Positions 8,120 through 15,497 of a stretch of DNA of 33,229 nt are shown here, piece after piece. Position 1 is the stretch's first letter. Every line of letters starts with the position of its first letter. The notes beneath the pieces were generated by a model, which saw only the letters and a program-made list of their open reading frames with translations, was not told the DNA's origin and made no database searches. Location: positions 1-33,229 of the forward strand of contig JAGWYZ010000015.1 in assembly GCA_018969115.1 (NCBI GenBank), read 5' to 3'. The position numbers and the translations under genes were made by a program. Source of the DNA: Chloroflexota bacterium (GTDB lineage: Bacteria > Chloroflexota > Anaerolineae > J036 > Brachytrichaceae).

Positions 8120-8413
8120 ATGGCAAGTTATCAAATTCAATATTGGCACGATATCCCAGTTTTAGTGCGGGCAAAAGAAGGGCGTGAGCGGATCAGCACC
8201 CAATTGCCTCCCCGTTTTATGGAGGCCGTAGACAGTGCTGCCATGTCTGCGGGCTTGATTGGCACAGATGACTATTTAAGCGGCTTTCGGTGGGGCGATG
8301 TTGTTGAGCAGGCCGGCAGCGCTAAGGCTGTATCTGAAGCGGTGGCAGCACAAATCGATCAACAATTTGTCGATATTGATTGGAAGGCGACAGCCAAGGC
8401 GTTGCGAAAGTAG
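8120..8413 (+). CDS. PF13769 'virulence factor' domain protein
   Basis: 97-aa protein covering the small PF13769 domain: it starts YQIQYWHDIPVLVRAKEG and continues ISTQLPPRFMEAVDSAAMSA with GTDDYLSGFRWG, the conserved core of this family. The family name comes from a staphylococcal locus; in most bacteria it is a small cytosolic protein of unknown biochemistry, so no virulence role is implied. The C-terminal tail, about 35 residues, is alpha-helical (AVSEAVAAQIDQQF). A TACACT box at 8103-8108 lies 11 nt before the ATG and no Shine-Dalgarno is visible. It is divergent from the FGGY kinase with a 43-bp shared promoter region. Confidence 0.72.
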   Translation: MASYQIQYWHDIPVLVRAKEGRERISTQLPPRFMEAVDSAAMSAGLIGTDDYLSGFRWGDVVEQAGSAKAVSEAVAAQIDQQFVDIDWKATAKALRK

Positions 8414-8498
8414 GGGTTAGGGCGGTGCCCTTGCCACAAGTGCGGTTGTGTATGAAAATTCGTTTAACCCACCCATAGGGCAATACCCTCGCAATCTC

Positions 8499-8529
8499 GC
8501 CTGTGAATGAATTCACGGGCAGGCTTTTT
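8499..8529 (+). terminator. Candidate intrinsic terminator downstream of PF13769 gene
   Basis: GCCTG (8499-8503) pairs with CAGGC (8520-8524), which is followed by TTTTT; inside, GTGAAT and ATTCAC (8503-8516) form a competing palindrome. It lies 85 nt after the PF13769 gene. The rest of the 8414-8699 gap holds no other gene I can support on the plus strand. Confidence 0.4.
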
Positions 8530-8699
8530 GGATAAAAACTCATGTTAGTTCCTCCAACATAAATATTTTGGATGAATGCTATAGCAGATATCATGTGATG
8601 GGTTTAGCTGGGTAACGACACTGGGCGCAGCCTCAAACTGAAATTTTCGCTGATTTCACAATTTTTACCCGTGCGGAGTATATATCTGGGTATGACTCC

Positions 8700-8728
8700 T
8701 TGACATTCTTCAGTAAACGGTGTATATT
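8700..8728 (+). promoter_or_regulatory. Near-consensus promoter of the TetR gene
   Basis: TTGACA (8700-8705) and TATATT (8723-8728) are separated by exactly 17 nt. This is the best sigma-70-type promoter in the window. The -10 and most of the spacer lie inside the palindromic operator, so the regulator probably represses itself. Confidence 0.8.
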
Positions 8729-8760
8729 AATGGTGTTAATATACACCGTTTACTGAAGAA
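8706..8760. promoter_or_regulatory. 25-bp perfect inverted repeat: probable TetR operator
   Basis: Left arm 8706-8730 and right arm 8736-8760 are perfectly complementary over 25 bp around the 5-nt centre TGGTG. Each arm contains TAAACGGTGTA, itself a near-palindrome of the TetR-operator kind, so two binding sites may be present. The repeat spans the promoter spacer, the -10, the expected transcription start and the A of the TetR start codon. A transcript through it could also fold and hide the start region. Confidence 0.75.
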
Positions 8761-9455
8761 TGATTAAACGTAACCCAAAGACCCATCAATCGAATTTACA
8801 AGATGCGATTAAAGCGACAGCATGGCAACAAATTGCCGAATATGGCGCACCTGCACTCTCGTTGCGGGCAATTGCCCGTGAGCTGAATATCACTGCACCG
8901 GCCATCTACAATTATTTTGCCGATCGTGATGCCTTGGTGACAGCGCTTGTAATCGATGCCTATACCTCATTTGGTGATTCGCAACTCGCGTCGTTAGAAA
9001 TGGTGGCGGCTGATGATCATGCCAATCGCCTAAAAGCTATTGGTTTGGCCTATCGTGCTTGGGCGCATCATTACACGCAGCGCTATTTGCTGATTTTTAA
9101 CACGCCCATACCGGGCTATGCGCCATCCATCGACCAAATTGGGCCGTCGTCGGCGCGGTCTATTCGCCCTCTCTTTAGCGTGGTCGAAGCCATGCGGGTA
9201 GCAGGGCGGTTGAATGATGAGGCTTATCGCCCCATTCAACCCGCTTATGAAGCCCATTTTGAGCAATGGCGTGCTTATTTTGATCAGATTCACCCCTTGA
9301 CTCATTTTGTCGCCATGACTATTTGGTCGCGTGTGCATGGCTTTGTGTCGCTTGAAATCAATGGGCATTTTCCGCCTTTTGGCGAAAATGGGGATGGTTT
9401 GTATTTGTCGGAAATTGACGCAATTCAGCGCCAATTTTTGCATAATGTCAGTTAA
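8760..9455 (+). CDS. TetR/AcrR family regulator with WHG domain
   Basis: 231-aa transcriptional regulator. The N-terminal TetR DNA-binding domain is clear: AWQQIAEYGAPALSLRAIAR, then ELNITAPAIYNYFADRDAL, with the helix-turn-helix at about residues 34-53. The C-terminal ligand domain belongs to the WHG (TetR_C_33) type, with ATRY-like YRAWAHHYTQRYLLIFNTP in the middle and IWSRVHGFVSLEINGHFPPF near the C-terminus. ATG 8760 is the first start after the promoter, and its A is the last base of the 25-bp operator repeat. The DUF2306 membrane protein follows after 36 nt with its own strong Shine-Dalgarno, so the pair is probably an autoregulated operon in which this repressor controls the membrane protein. 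Confidence 0.92.
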   Translation: MIKRNPKTHQSNLQDAIKATAWQQIAEYGAPALSLRAIARELNITAPAIYNYFADRDALVTALVIDAYTSFGDSQLASLEMVAADDHANRLKAIGLAYRAWAHHYTQRYLLIFNTPIPGYAPSIDQIGPSSARSIRPLFSVVEAMRVAGRLNDEAYRPIQPAYEAHFEQWRAYFDQIHPLTHFVAMTIWSRVHGFVSLEINGHFPPFGENGDGLYLSEIDAIQRQFLHNVS

Positions 9456-9491
9456 TCGTCGGGTCAATTTTAAAAATTTTGGAGAAATAAA

Positions 9492-10250
9492 ATGAAAAAT
9501 AATATAGTTCGTAAGCATTGGCGGTGGGGACTATTGGCGTTTTTTGCGATTTTGGTCGGAATCGCCGCCATCGCACCCTATGCCACATTAAACCCGGCTA
9601 ATTTTAATACTGCCACTGCGCGTTATGCCAACGAAAGTAATGTTAAATATGTGGGCTTGTTTGTTCATGTCTTTGCCAGCGGGGTCGCACTTTTATTGGG
9701 TCCATTCCAATTTCTGAATGACTTACGCGTTCGCAGACCGCTGTTGCATCGTTGGGTGGGGCGGGTTTATATGCTTGGCATTGTGTTGGGGGGGCTGTCG
9801 GCCTTTGTGATTGCGCCGGGCATTATTTCAGGTTTGGTGGGCGAAATTGGGCTGATAACCTTGGCCGGATTATGGTTATGGACAGGCTATAAGGCTTATA
9901 GCACCATTCGAGCCGGGAATGTAGACAGCCATCGCCAATGGATGATTCGCAATTATGCGCTGACGTTTGCTGCTGCCACATTGCGTTTGTGGCTTGGGGT
10001 GCTCATTGCCAGCCAATTGCCAATGCTGCAAAGCAAGTATGGTGGTAATTTTGATGCTTTGTTTACTGAGGTTTATCGCGTTGTCATGTGGTTGGCGTGG
10101 GTTCCTAACCTGATTATTGCTGAATGGCTGTTGATTCGGCGGCCCAGCTCTAAAGAACACAAGCTGCACGCCTCGACCATAATATCCCTCAATGACAACA
10201 CAATCATGGACTCTCAGCACCGCAGGGGTGCAGCGAGTGATCGTATTTGA
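9492..10250 (+). CDS. DUF2306 membrane protein
   Basis: 252-aa integral membrane protein of the DUF2306 (PF10067) family, function unknown. Hydrophobic segments at about residues 12-30, 52-72, 92-110, 118-138, 155-175 and 195-212. The motif LLHRWVGRVYMLGIVLGGLSA and the later SHRQWMIRNYALTFAAATLR are the conserved His/Arg-containing loops of the family. Shine-Dalgarno GGAGAA lies 7 nt before the ATG. It is co-transcribed with the TetR regulator. The last 25 or so residues (after LLIRRPSS) look non-conserved and run 59 nt into the alpha-galactosidase gene, so the natural domain ends earlier. Confidence 0.87.
   Translation: MKNNIVRKHWRWGLLAFFAILVGIAAIAPYATLNPANFNTATARYANESNVKYVGLFVHVFASGVALLLGPFQFLNDLRVRRPLLHRWVGRVYMLGIVLGGLSAFVIAPGIISGLVGEIGLITLAGLWLWTGYKAYSTIRAGNVDSHRQWMIRNYALTFAAATLRLWLGVLIASQLPMLQSKYGGNFDALFTEVYRVVMWLAWVPNLIIAEWLLIRRPSSKEHKLHASTIISLNDNTIMDSQHRRGAASDRI
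10180..10185 (+). promoter_or_regulatory. -10 box inside the DUF2306 gene, 6 nt before the GH36 start
   Basis: TAATAT (overlapping CATAAT) ends 6 nt before ATG 10192, with no Shine-Dalgarno. This suggests an independent leaderless transcript for the alpha-galactosidase starting within the end of the upstream gene. Confidence 0.4.
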
Positions 10251-12234
10251 CCCGGCAATCGGGCTGTATACCTCACATTTTGAAAATCGCAACAGCGGGG
10301 CCGATTTGCTGGCGCAAACCCGCCAGCAACAACGCTGGACACCCGAATTTGACTTTAAGTGCAACGGCGAACGAATCACCAGTTTGGGGGTAGGCTGGGA
10401 ATTGGTTGCTGCAAATGGGGTATACCCGCAAGCTGATTTTGCACCCGCCCACGTCGTGCTATTGGTATTACATCTGCGTCATCGCGCCTATGATTTAGAT
10501 GTGAGTGTGGGGTATCAGGGCACGGCGGCTGGCACACGCAAAGCGTACTGGGTGCAAAATAAGTCGGTGCACAGGGTCATATTAACCCATGTGGTCATTG
10601 AAACCTTGCCCGTTGAGATTGGTGCGCCCGGCGAGTTGCTGCTAGACGCGCATTATGGCGCGTTGCCGCGAGAAACCTTTTTTACTGGACGGGTGGATGA
10701 TTGTGCGATCGTGCTGCGCAACCCACGCACTGGAGATCAGGTGATTGCGTTGAACGAAGCCCCGGGCCACACTAAACGGGTGGAATCGGGCGCATGGTTT
10801 TGGGAGGGGCTGTTGCGCATTATGTATGACACCGATTTGTTCCCGCTCGAAGTCAATCTCGCGCCACAATCGGGCTGGGGCACGGCGGCGGCCCAACTCG
10901 TGTTGATCGGTGGCGAGGGAGATTTTGCCGATGCCCACTGGGTGATGCCCGCCGCTACTCAGCCGTTACTGCGCAAACCTAATGATCGTGCTGCGTGGCA
11001 TTACAACACGTGGGACCCATTTGGCACGCAGATTAATGCCGCCACTGTCATGCAACTCATTCCCATTGCGGCCCAAATGGGCTTCGAGATTTTTACCATT
11101 GATGATGGCTGGCAAGCGCGTTATGGCGACAATGCCGTCAGTGAGACGCGTTTTCTGGGCGGGTTAGATGGCATTTTGCAGACGGTTGAATTGCACGGCA
11201 TGAGGCTGGGGTTGTGGGCCTCGTTGTCGGTGTTAGACCGCGATTTAGCGAATAGCCCCGAATTGTGGTCACTGCAATGCCGTGACGCACATGGCAAAAT
11301 TAAACATACGATGACGGCGATGGGTGAGCAAACCGTGATGTGCCTCGCCAGCGATTACGCCGATCTGGCAGCCCAGCGGCTGATTGACTTGATCGGGCGT
11401 TATCGCTTGGCGTATGTCAAGCTCGATTTGACCACCATGTTTAATGCTTATGGCGAAGCGCCGGGCTGCCACGTGACGGGGCATCATCATGCCAACGCCG
11501 CCGCCTCCATCAGCCAAATTTATGCCGCTATCAAACAGGTCATGGACGTGGTGTATCAACATCACCCGCAGGTGCTGATTGACCTGACGTTTGAATTGTG
11601 GGGGCAAAAACACACCATTGATTATGGGCTGTTACGCGCCGCTGATGTGTCGTGGCTGAGTAATGTTGGTGACAAAAGCCACGATGGCGCTGGCCCGCGC
11701 CAAGCCCGCACCTTGCTTTATCATCGCGCTCTGGCGATACCGGCTGACACCATGTTGATTGGCAATTTGCGGGCCGAATTGGGCGATATGCGCGAGAAGT
11801 TTGCCACCGCGCTCGGCGCTTGCCCGCTGTTGTTGGGCGATTTGCGCACACTGTCGGCGGCGCAAATTGGCTGGTATGGCGAGCATATTCGTTGGCAGCG
11901 CCGTTTGCGTGACGAGGTCAATTTCACCGAAGGCTTTTTCCCACTTGGCCATTGGTGGCAACCGAGCGTTGTGGATTGGGATGGGTTTGCGCGTCTCAGC
12001 CGCGCTGGTGGTGGCATGATCGTGCTTTTTCGCAACCAAAGTCAGGTTGCGCAGGTGCAGGTTAAGCTGCCGTTGCCCGGTGTGGGGCGCTATACCTTGC
12101 GGCAGATTGAAAATGGGGTGGTCATGCACATCAGCGCCGCCGACTTGCGGGCTGGGGTGACGCTGATGTTTGGCGATGAGGCGGTGTTGGTATTTGAGGT
12201 GTGGGGTGATAAGGATAGCTTCATAGTGGGTTAG
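10192..12234 (+). CDS. GH36 family alpha-galactosidase / melibiase-like glycosidase
   Basis: 680-aa glycoside hydrolase of clan GH-D. N-terminal beta-supersandwich (about 1-260), TIM barrel from WHYNTWDPFG (about 268-278), and a C-terminal beta domain. Barrel motifs: FTIDDGWQARYGDN (D304, D305), YVKLDLTTMF with K410-x-D412, the expected catalytic nucleophile, and the AADVSWLSNV / GDKSHDGAGPRQ region with D485 as the likely acid/base. Retaining alpha-galactosidases release terminal alpha-galactose; relatives also include raffinose synthase and alpha-N-acetylgalactosaminidase, and the sequence does not exclude these. There is no signal peptide, so it is cytosolic. The start overlaps the DUF2306 gene by 59 nt and has a -10-like box rather than a Shine-Dalgarno. 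Confidence 0.85.
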   Translation: MTTQSWTLSTAGVQRVIVFDPAIGLYTSHFENRNSGADLLAQTRQQQRWTPEFDFKCNGERITSLGVGWELVAANGVYPQADFAPAHVVLLVLHLRHRAYDLDVSVGYQGTAAGTRKAYWVQNKSVHRVILTHVVIETLPVEIGAPGELLLDAHYGALPRETFFTGRVDDCAIVLRNPRTGDQVIALNEAPGHTKRVESGAWFWEGLLRIMYDTDLFPLEVNLAPQSGWGTAAAQLVLIGGEGDFADAHWVMPAATQPLLRKPNDRAAWHYNTWDPFGTQINAATVMQLIPIAAQMGFEIFTIDDGWQARYGDNAVSETRFLGGLDGILQTVELHGMRLGLWASLSVLDRDLANSPELWSLQCRDAHGKIKHTMTAMGEQTVMCLASDYADLAAQRLIDLIGRYRLAYVKLDLTTMFNAYGEAPGCHVTGHHHANAAASISQIYAAIKQVMDVVYQHHPQVLIDLTFELWGQKHTIDYGLLRAADVSWLSNVGDKSHDGAGPRQARTLLYHRALAIPADTMLIGNLRAELGDMREKFATALGACPLLLGDLRTLSAAQIGWYGEHIRWQRRLRDEVNFTEGFFPLGHWWQPSVVDWDGFARLSRAGGGMIVLFRNQSQVAQVQVKLPLPGVGRYTLRQIENGVVMHISAADLRAGVTLMFGDEAVLVFEVWGDKDSFIVG

Positions 12235-12305
12235 GGTAAGGCATTGATATGCTTTTAATTGGCTAAAATTAAATTGTGTTTCTTGTTAATGAAACCAAAT
12301 GAGTC

Positions 12306-12506
12306 TTTAAGAGGGTGTTTCTTAAATCAATTTCCACTTTTTTGTTAGCTGAAATCACGTGGTTTTATCAAATCAGAGCACATATTTAGACAAAATGAAT
12401 GCCCAAATCACTATCTCAGGGTTGTTATGGGGTGGCTTTGCCACCCCATAACAACCCTGAGATAGTGATTTGGGAAAAAAGTTGTTTTAAGAAACAGTGT
12501 CTCAAA
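12306..12506. repeat. F1 element copy A1 (about 201 bp, central 35-bp perfect hairpin)
   Basis: Ends are inverted repeats: TTTAAGAGGGTGTTTCTTAA on the left, and GTTTTAAGAAACAGTGTCTC on the right read in complement. The central stem has arms 12402-12436 and 12440-12474, which pair perfectly over 35 bp around a TTT loop with a GGC/GCC tip. It has no ORF. Same family, length and internal motifs (TATTTAGACAAAATGAATGC) as copies at 14976-15175 and 23639-23836. Confidence 0.8.
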
Positions 12507-12622
12507 CAATTTTGCGTCAAAATCACGGTCTCAGCGTTGTGATGAGAGGCGGCTTTGCTGCCCCATCACAACACCCAGACCGTGATTTCGACATTCGTTT
12601 GGTCTAAATATGCGCTCTGATT
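12507..12622. repeat. F1 element copy A2 (partial, opposite orientation)
   Basis: Abuts copy A1. The hairpin, about 12515-12592, has imperfect arms around GGCGGCTTTGCTGCC. It is followed by GGTCTAAATATGCGCTCTGA, which is the complement of the A1 internal motif. The outer end is lost. Confidence 0.6.
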
Positions 12623-12659
12623 GGTTGAGAAATCGCCATGATGGCTTATCACCCAGCAG

Positions 12660-12708
12660 GGTGAAGACCGCCTAAAGCACTTCCAGCTCTTTAGGCAGTA
12701 TCTTCACC
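12660..12708. other. Two-part stem-loop upstream of SDR gene
   Basis: GGTGAAGA (12660-12667) pairs with TCTTCACC (12701-12708), and GCCTAAAG (12670-12677) with CTTTAGGC (12689-12696), around an 11-nt loop. It lies upstream of the TACAAT box (12771-12776) of the SDR gene, so it is not in that gene's leader unless another promoter exists. It may be a transcript end for the alpha-galactosidase or a decayed repeat. Confidence 0.4.
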
Positions 12709-12791
12709 TCAGATACACAAGACACACAAAAAACATATCAATCTCGCCTTTAAATCTAGCCTTTAGCAAGTACAATTTAGTCATTAACACA

Positions 12792-13634
12792 ATGAATGAT
12801 TTTAAAAACAAAGTCGCTGTTATTACAGGGGCCGCCAGCGGCATTGGACGCGCCTTGGCTGAATATGCTGCAAATCAAGGGATGAAACTCGTACTGGCTG
12901 ATATTCAGGCAGATGCCTTGGCACAAACAGAGCGCTACTTTGTTGACCAAGGCACAACCGTGTTAGCGTTACAAACAGATGTCGCCAAAGCCGAAGCGAT
13001 TGAACAATTGGCACAAAACACCCTAGCTGCCTTTGGCGAAGTGCATTTATTGTTTAATAATGCGGGGGTTGCCGCCAGCAAACGTATTTGGGAACATTCG
13101 ATTGCCGATTGGGAATGGGTGATGGGTGCAAATGTCTGGAGTGTCATTCATGGTATACGCACTTTCGTGCCGATCATGCTTACACAAAACACCGAATGTC
13201 ATATCGTTAATACCGCTTCGATCGCAGGTTTAATTTCAGGGTCTGGCTTAGGGGCCTATAAACTAAGCAAACACGCAGTGGTCACCCTATCTGAAACCTT
13301 ATTTTGTGATCTGGCCGATATTAATTCAAAAATTGGGGTATCGGTGCTATGTCCGGGTTGGGTACAAACCCAAATTTGGGATTCGGCGCGTAATCGGGCC
13401 ATCACCCAACCAGAAGCAGTAAAACAGCAACGGCCCGGTCTTTCAGCGGGGATGAATGTGATAAAACAACTTATCCAAACGGGTATTCCTGCCAGCGAAA
13501 TTGCACAACGGGTGTTTGCAGCCATTGAGCAGCAACAATTTTATATTCTCACGCACCCAGACATGATGCCGCTTATCGACCAGCGCTTCAATGCCATTCG
13601 CAACGGGGGTGTGCCAGCACAATCACGCTTGTAA
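12792..13634 (+). CDS. SDR family NAD(P)-dependent oxidoreductase
   Basis: 280-aa classical short-chain dehydrogenase/reductase. Cofactor motif VAVITGAASGIGRAL, acidic residue in VLADIQ after beta-2 (suggesting NAD preference), structural NNAGV, and active site serine in NTASIAG with YKLSK (Tyr-x-x-x-Lys). The C-terminal part (CPGWVQTQIW...) is typical; a longer tail ends in a helix-rich region with FYILTHPDMMPLI, a pattern common in SDRs annotated as acting on hydroxysteroids or fatty-acyl compounds. The substrate is not known. TACAAT lies 15 nt upstream of the ATG. Convergent with the homoserine dehydrogenase, with a decayed repeat between. Confidence 0.88.
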   Translation: MNDFKNKVAVITGAASGIGRALAEYAANQGMKLVLADIQADALAQTERYFVDQGTTVLALQTDVAKAEAIEQLAQNTLAAFGEVHLLFNNAGVAASKRIWEHSIADWEWVMGANVWSVIHGIRTFVPIMLTQNTECHIVNTASIAGLISGSGLGAYKLSKHAVVTLSETLFCDLADINSKIGVSVLCPGWVQTQIWDSARNRAITQPEAVKQQRPGLSAGMNVIKQLIQTGIPASEIAQRVFAAIEQQQFYILTHPDMMPLIDQRFNAIRNGGVPAQSRL

Positions 13635-13644
13635 CTCAAAATAC

Positions 13645-13775
13645 GTGTCTTCTCAAAATGAAGCGGTCAATTTTTGCCGAAACCACCCCCCTTCTATCAC
13701 CCACAGTAATAGCATACAGCGATAGCAGGGGCGTGATTTCGGCTTTAGGTCTTTTAATTTAGATTCAATTATTCC
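13645..13775. repeat. Decayed F2 element (copy J)
   Basis: Starts GTGTCTTCTCAAAATGAAG, followed by TTTTTGCCGAAA, then a degraded hairpin (about 13675-13741; GCCGAAA against TTTCGGC, CTATC against GATAG), and ends near AATTTAGATTCAATTATT. The order of parts matches the better preserved F2 copies. Its end overlaps the last codons of the homoserine dehydrogenase gene. Confidence 0.45.
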
Positions 13776-14802
13776 GCACAATATCCAAAAAGTCACGCAG
13801 CATGGCGGCGGCAGAGCCAACTGGCCCTTCTTCATGCGTAATTAAAGTTTGGGTTCCGTAAATATCTGTCTCGTAACGAATGGCCATTGCTTGCCCCGCA
13901 AGCCGAGCAAAAGGATGGGATTCGGGCAAGGCGGTTGGCGCAACGGTTAACTTATAATGATCCTCTACCCATTCTGCCGTTGCCAATAACGACATACGCT
14001 CGCCCAACATCCGCACCGCTCGCACCTCATCGGCGCGTAATTTGTTAATACCCGTCACACTGACATCGGCCAAAGTTGTGGCTTGGCGCAACACCGCATT
14101 TGCCAAAATCACCAACTTATTGGCAGCGTCCCAACCTTCTACATCTAGCGATGGGTCGGTCTCGGCAATCCCAGCATCGATCGCTTCACGAATGGCCTCA
14201 TCATAACCACTGCCATTGGCCATCATCTCTAAAATCATCTGGGTGGTGCCATTTAACACAGCCTCAATACGGCGAATATGCGCAGCCGCCAAATCGCTTC
14301 GCCCAACATTGATGGTAGGCATAGCCCCCCCCACCGCCCCACTAAAACGTAACCCCGGTTTGCTTAAATCGGTCAAATCGCTCAAAGCGGCCAATTCTTG
14401 GAATGCCAATGCGAGTGGCCCCTTATTGGCCGTTACCAAATGTTTACCAGCCACCAGCGCATTCCGTGTCAGTTCCAAGCCAATCCCACCAGTTTTTAAG
14501 TCAACTGGGGTTGAATCAAATACCACATCAACAGCCGATGCCGCCAAAGCCGCGACGGCATCCATACCGGCAATGCCACCCGGCAATTCGGTGATGGGTT
14601 GTTTATGCTTCTTGGCAGCAACAACGGCCCGCATATCGATCCCATCAGTGTTTAATACTGACCCCGATGAATCAGTGACAGCAACACATATCAACTGTAC
14701 ACCGTAACGCTCACGCAACATGACTTCTTTGTCACACACGATCTCTAAAAAGTTTCTACCAATATTTCCAAGTCCAGCAAGGAGAAAGCGATATGTTTTC
14801 AT
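13765..14802 (-). CDS. hom: Homoserine dehydrogenase, short form without ACT domain
   Basis: 345-aa NAD(P)-dependent homoserine dehydrogenase, which reduces aspartate semialdehyde to homoserine on the threonine/methionine branch. N-terminal Rossmann motif FLLAGLGNIGRNFLEIV, catalytic lysine region HLVTANKGPLA (K127), FSGAVGGAMPTI, the LNGTTQMILEMM substrate loop, and EAIDAGIAETDPSLDVEG followed by WDAANKLVILAN (signature motif with the Asp and Lys of the active site). The protein ends shortly after the catalytic domain, so the C-terminal ACT regulatory domain present in many bacterial enzymes is absent; feedback control by threonine is unlikely. ATG 14802 is chosen; GTG 14811 is possible. No thrB/thrC neighbours. 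An F2 repeat end lies just upstream of its promoter. Confidence 0.88.
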   Translation of the reverse strand: MKTYRFLLAGLGNIGRNFLEIVCDKEVMLRERYGVQLICVAVTDSSGSVLNTDGIDMRAVVAAKKHKQPITELPGGIAGMDAVAALAASAVDVVFDSTPVDLKTGGIGLELTRNALVAGKHLVTANKGPLALAFQELAALSDLTDLSKPGLRFSGAVGGAMPTINVGRSDLAAAHIRRIEAVLNGTTQMILEMMANGSGYDEAIREAIDAGIAETDPSLDVEGWDAANKLVILANAVLRQATTLADVSVTGINKLRADEVRAVRMLGERMSLLATAEWVEDHYKLTVAPTALPESHPFARLAGQAMAIRYETDIYGTQTLITHEEGPVGSAAAMLRDFLDIVRNN

Positions 14803-14830
14803 ATAACACACAATTTTTTATACTGTTTTA

Positions 14831-14983
14831 GTATCTTATCAATTATTCGGGGGTAAACCCAAAATATGGCATGTCAAACGCACTAGATGGTCTTTGGCCG
14901 CAGGGGCTTTGCCCCTACACCGCCCAAAAGCCATCTAGTGCGTTCGACAAAATTTTGTTTTACTTACCCCATTTCATTAAGAC
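14831..14983. repeat. F2 element copy E (reverse orientation)
   Basis: Starts GTATCTTATCAATTATTCGG and ends near CCCCATTTCATTAAGAC, the complement of the other F2 end. The central hairpin 14873-14948 has paired bases GTC-AACGCACTAGATGG / CCATCTAGTGCGTT-GAC, a mismatched middle, and a GGGGC-TTT-GCCCC tip. Its right end merges with F1 copy B at 14976. Its left end is 28 nt upstream of the homoserine dehydrogenase start. Confidence 0.7.
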
Positions 14984-15175
14984 CGTGTTTCTTAAAACAA
15001 CTTTTCGCCGAAATCACTATCTCAGCGTTGTTATTGGGCGGCTTTGCCGCCCCATAACAACGCTGAGATAGTGATTTCGGCATTCGTTTTGTCTAAATAT
15101 GCGCTCTGATTTGATAAAACCACGTAATTTTAGCTGACAAAAAAGTGAAATTTGATTTAAGAAACACTCTCTAAA
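14976..15175. repeat. F1 element copy B (200 bp, reverse orientation)
   Basis: Terminal repeats GTGTTTCTTAAAACAA (14985-15000) and, in complement, GTGTTTCTTAAATCAA (15152-15167), 15 of 16 identical. The central stem has arms 15007-15042 and 15046-15081, pairing at 35 of 36 positions around a TTT loop. Compared with copy A1, three stem positions have changed on both arms so that pairing is kept. Confidence 0.8.
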
Positions 15176-15363
15176 AGCTTCGCCGAGCTTCCTCCTTTGG
15201 GGACGTAATTTCTGTCTGCTTAGGCGGGACTTTGAGTCGTCCCAAACATTGACCCTTACATCATTGGCGAAAATCTGCTCTGGGTCATTCTAAGTTGATT
15301 GCTGGGGTGTTTCGCCTCAAGAAACCGTTTTGCTTTGACATAATGCATAAATTAACTACGATA

Positions 15364-15460
15364 TATACCAAATAAGGGTAAAAATTGATTGGCAAGTTGC
15401 TTTTTGGCTGGTTTATTGTTAGCATGGCAAAAATGATATTTTTAAACCTTGTTTGGTATA
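15364..15460. repeat. 97-bp candidate MITE with TATACCAAA ends
   Basis: Left end TATACCAAATAAGG (15364-15377) and right end CCTTGTTTGGTATA (15447-15460) are inverted repeats at 13 of 14 positions. No ORF inside. The TA ends would fit a TA-targeting transposase family, but no second copy is in this window. The rest of the 15176-15497 gap shows nothing I can assign. Confidence 0.45.
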
Positions 15461-15497
15461 GCGTAGGGTGGAGGTCGCCTTCACTTGATATCGATTT

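Noticed and set aside
8120-8413. True virulence determinant
   Set aside because: PF13769 is named after one staphylococcal locus; the domain is common in free-living bacteria and nothing here supports pathogenicity.
12300-12630. CRISPR array
   Set aside because: Repeats are inverted and hairpin-forming, not evenly spaced direct repeats with spacers; no cas genes.
12660-12708. Riboswitch or T-box leader of the SDR gene
   Set aside because: The structure lies upstream of the likely -10 (12771), so it would not be in the mRNA; no known riboswitch core is recognised.
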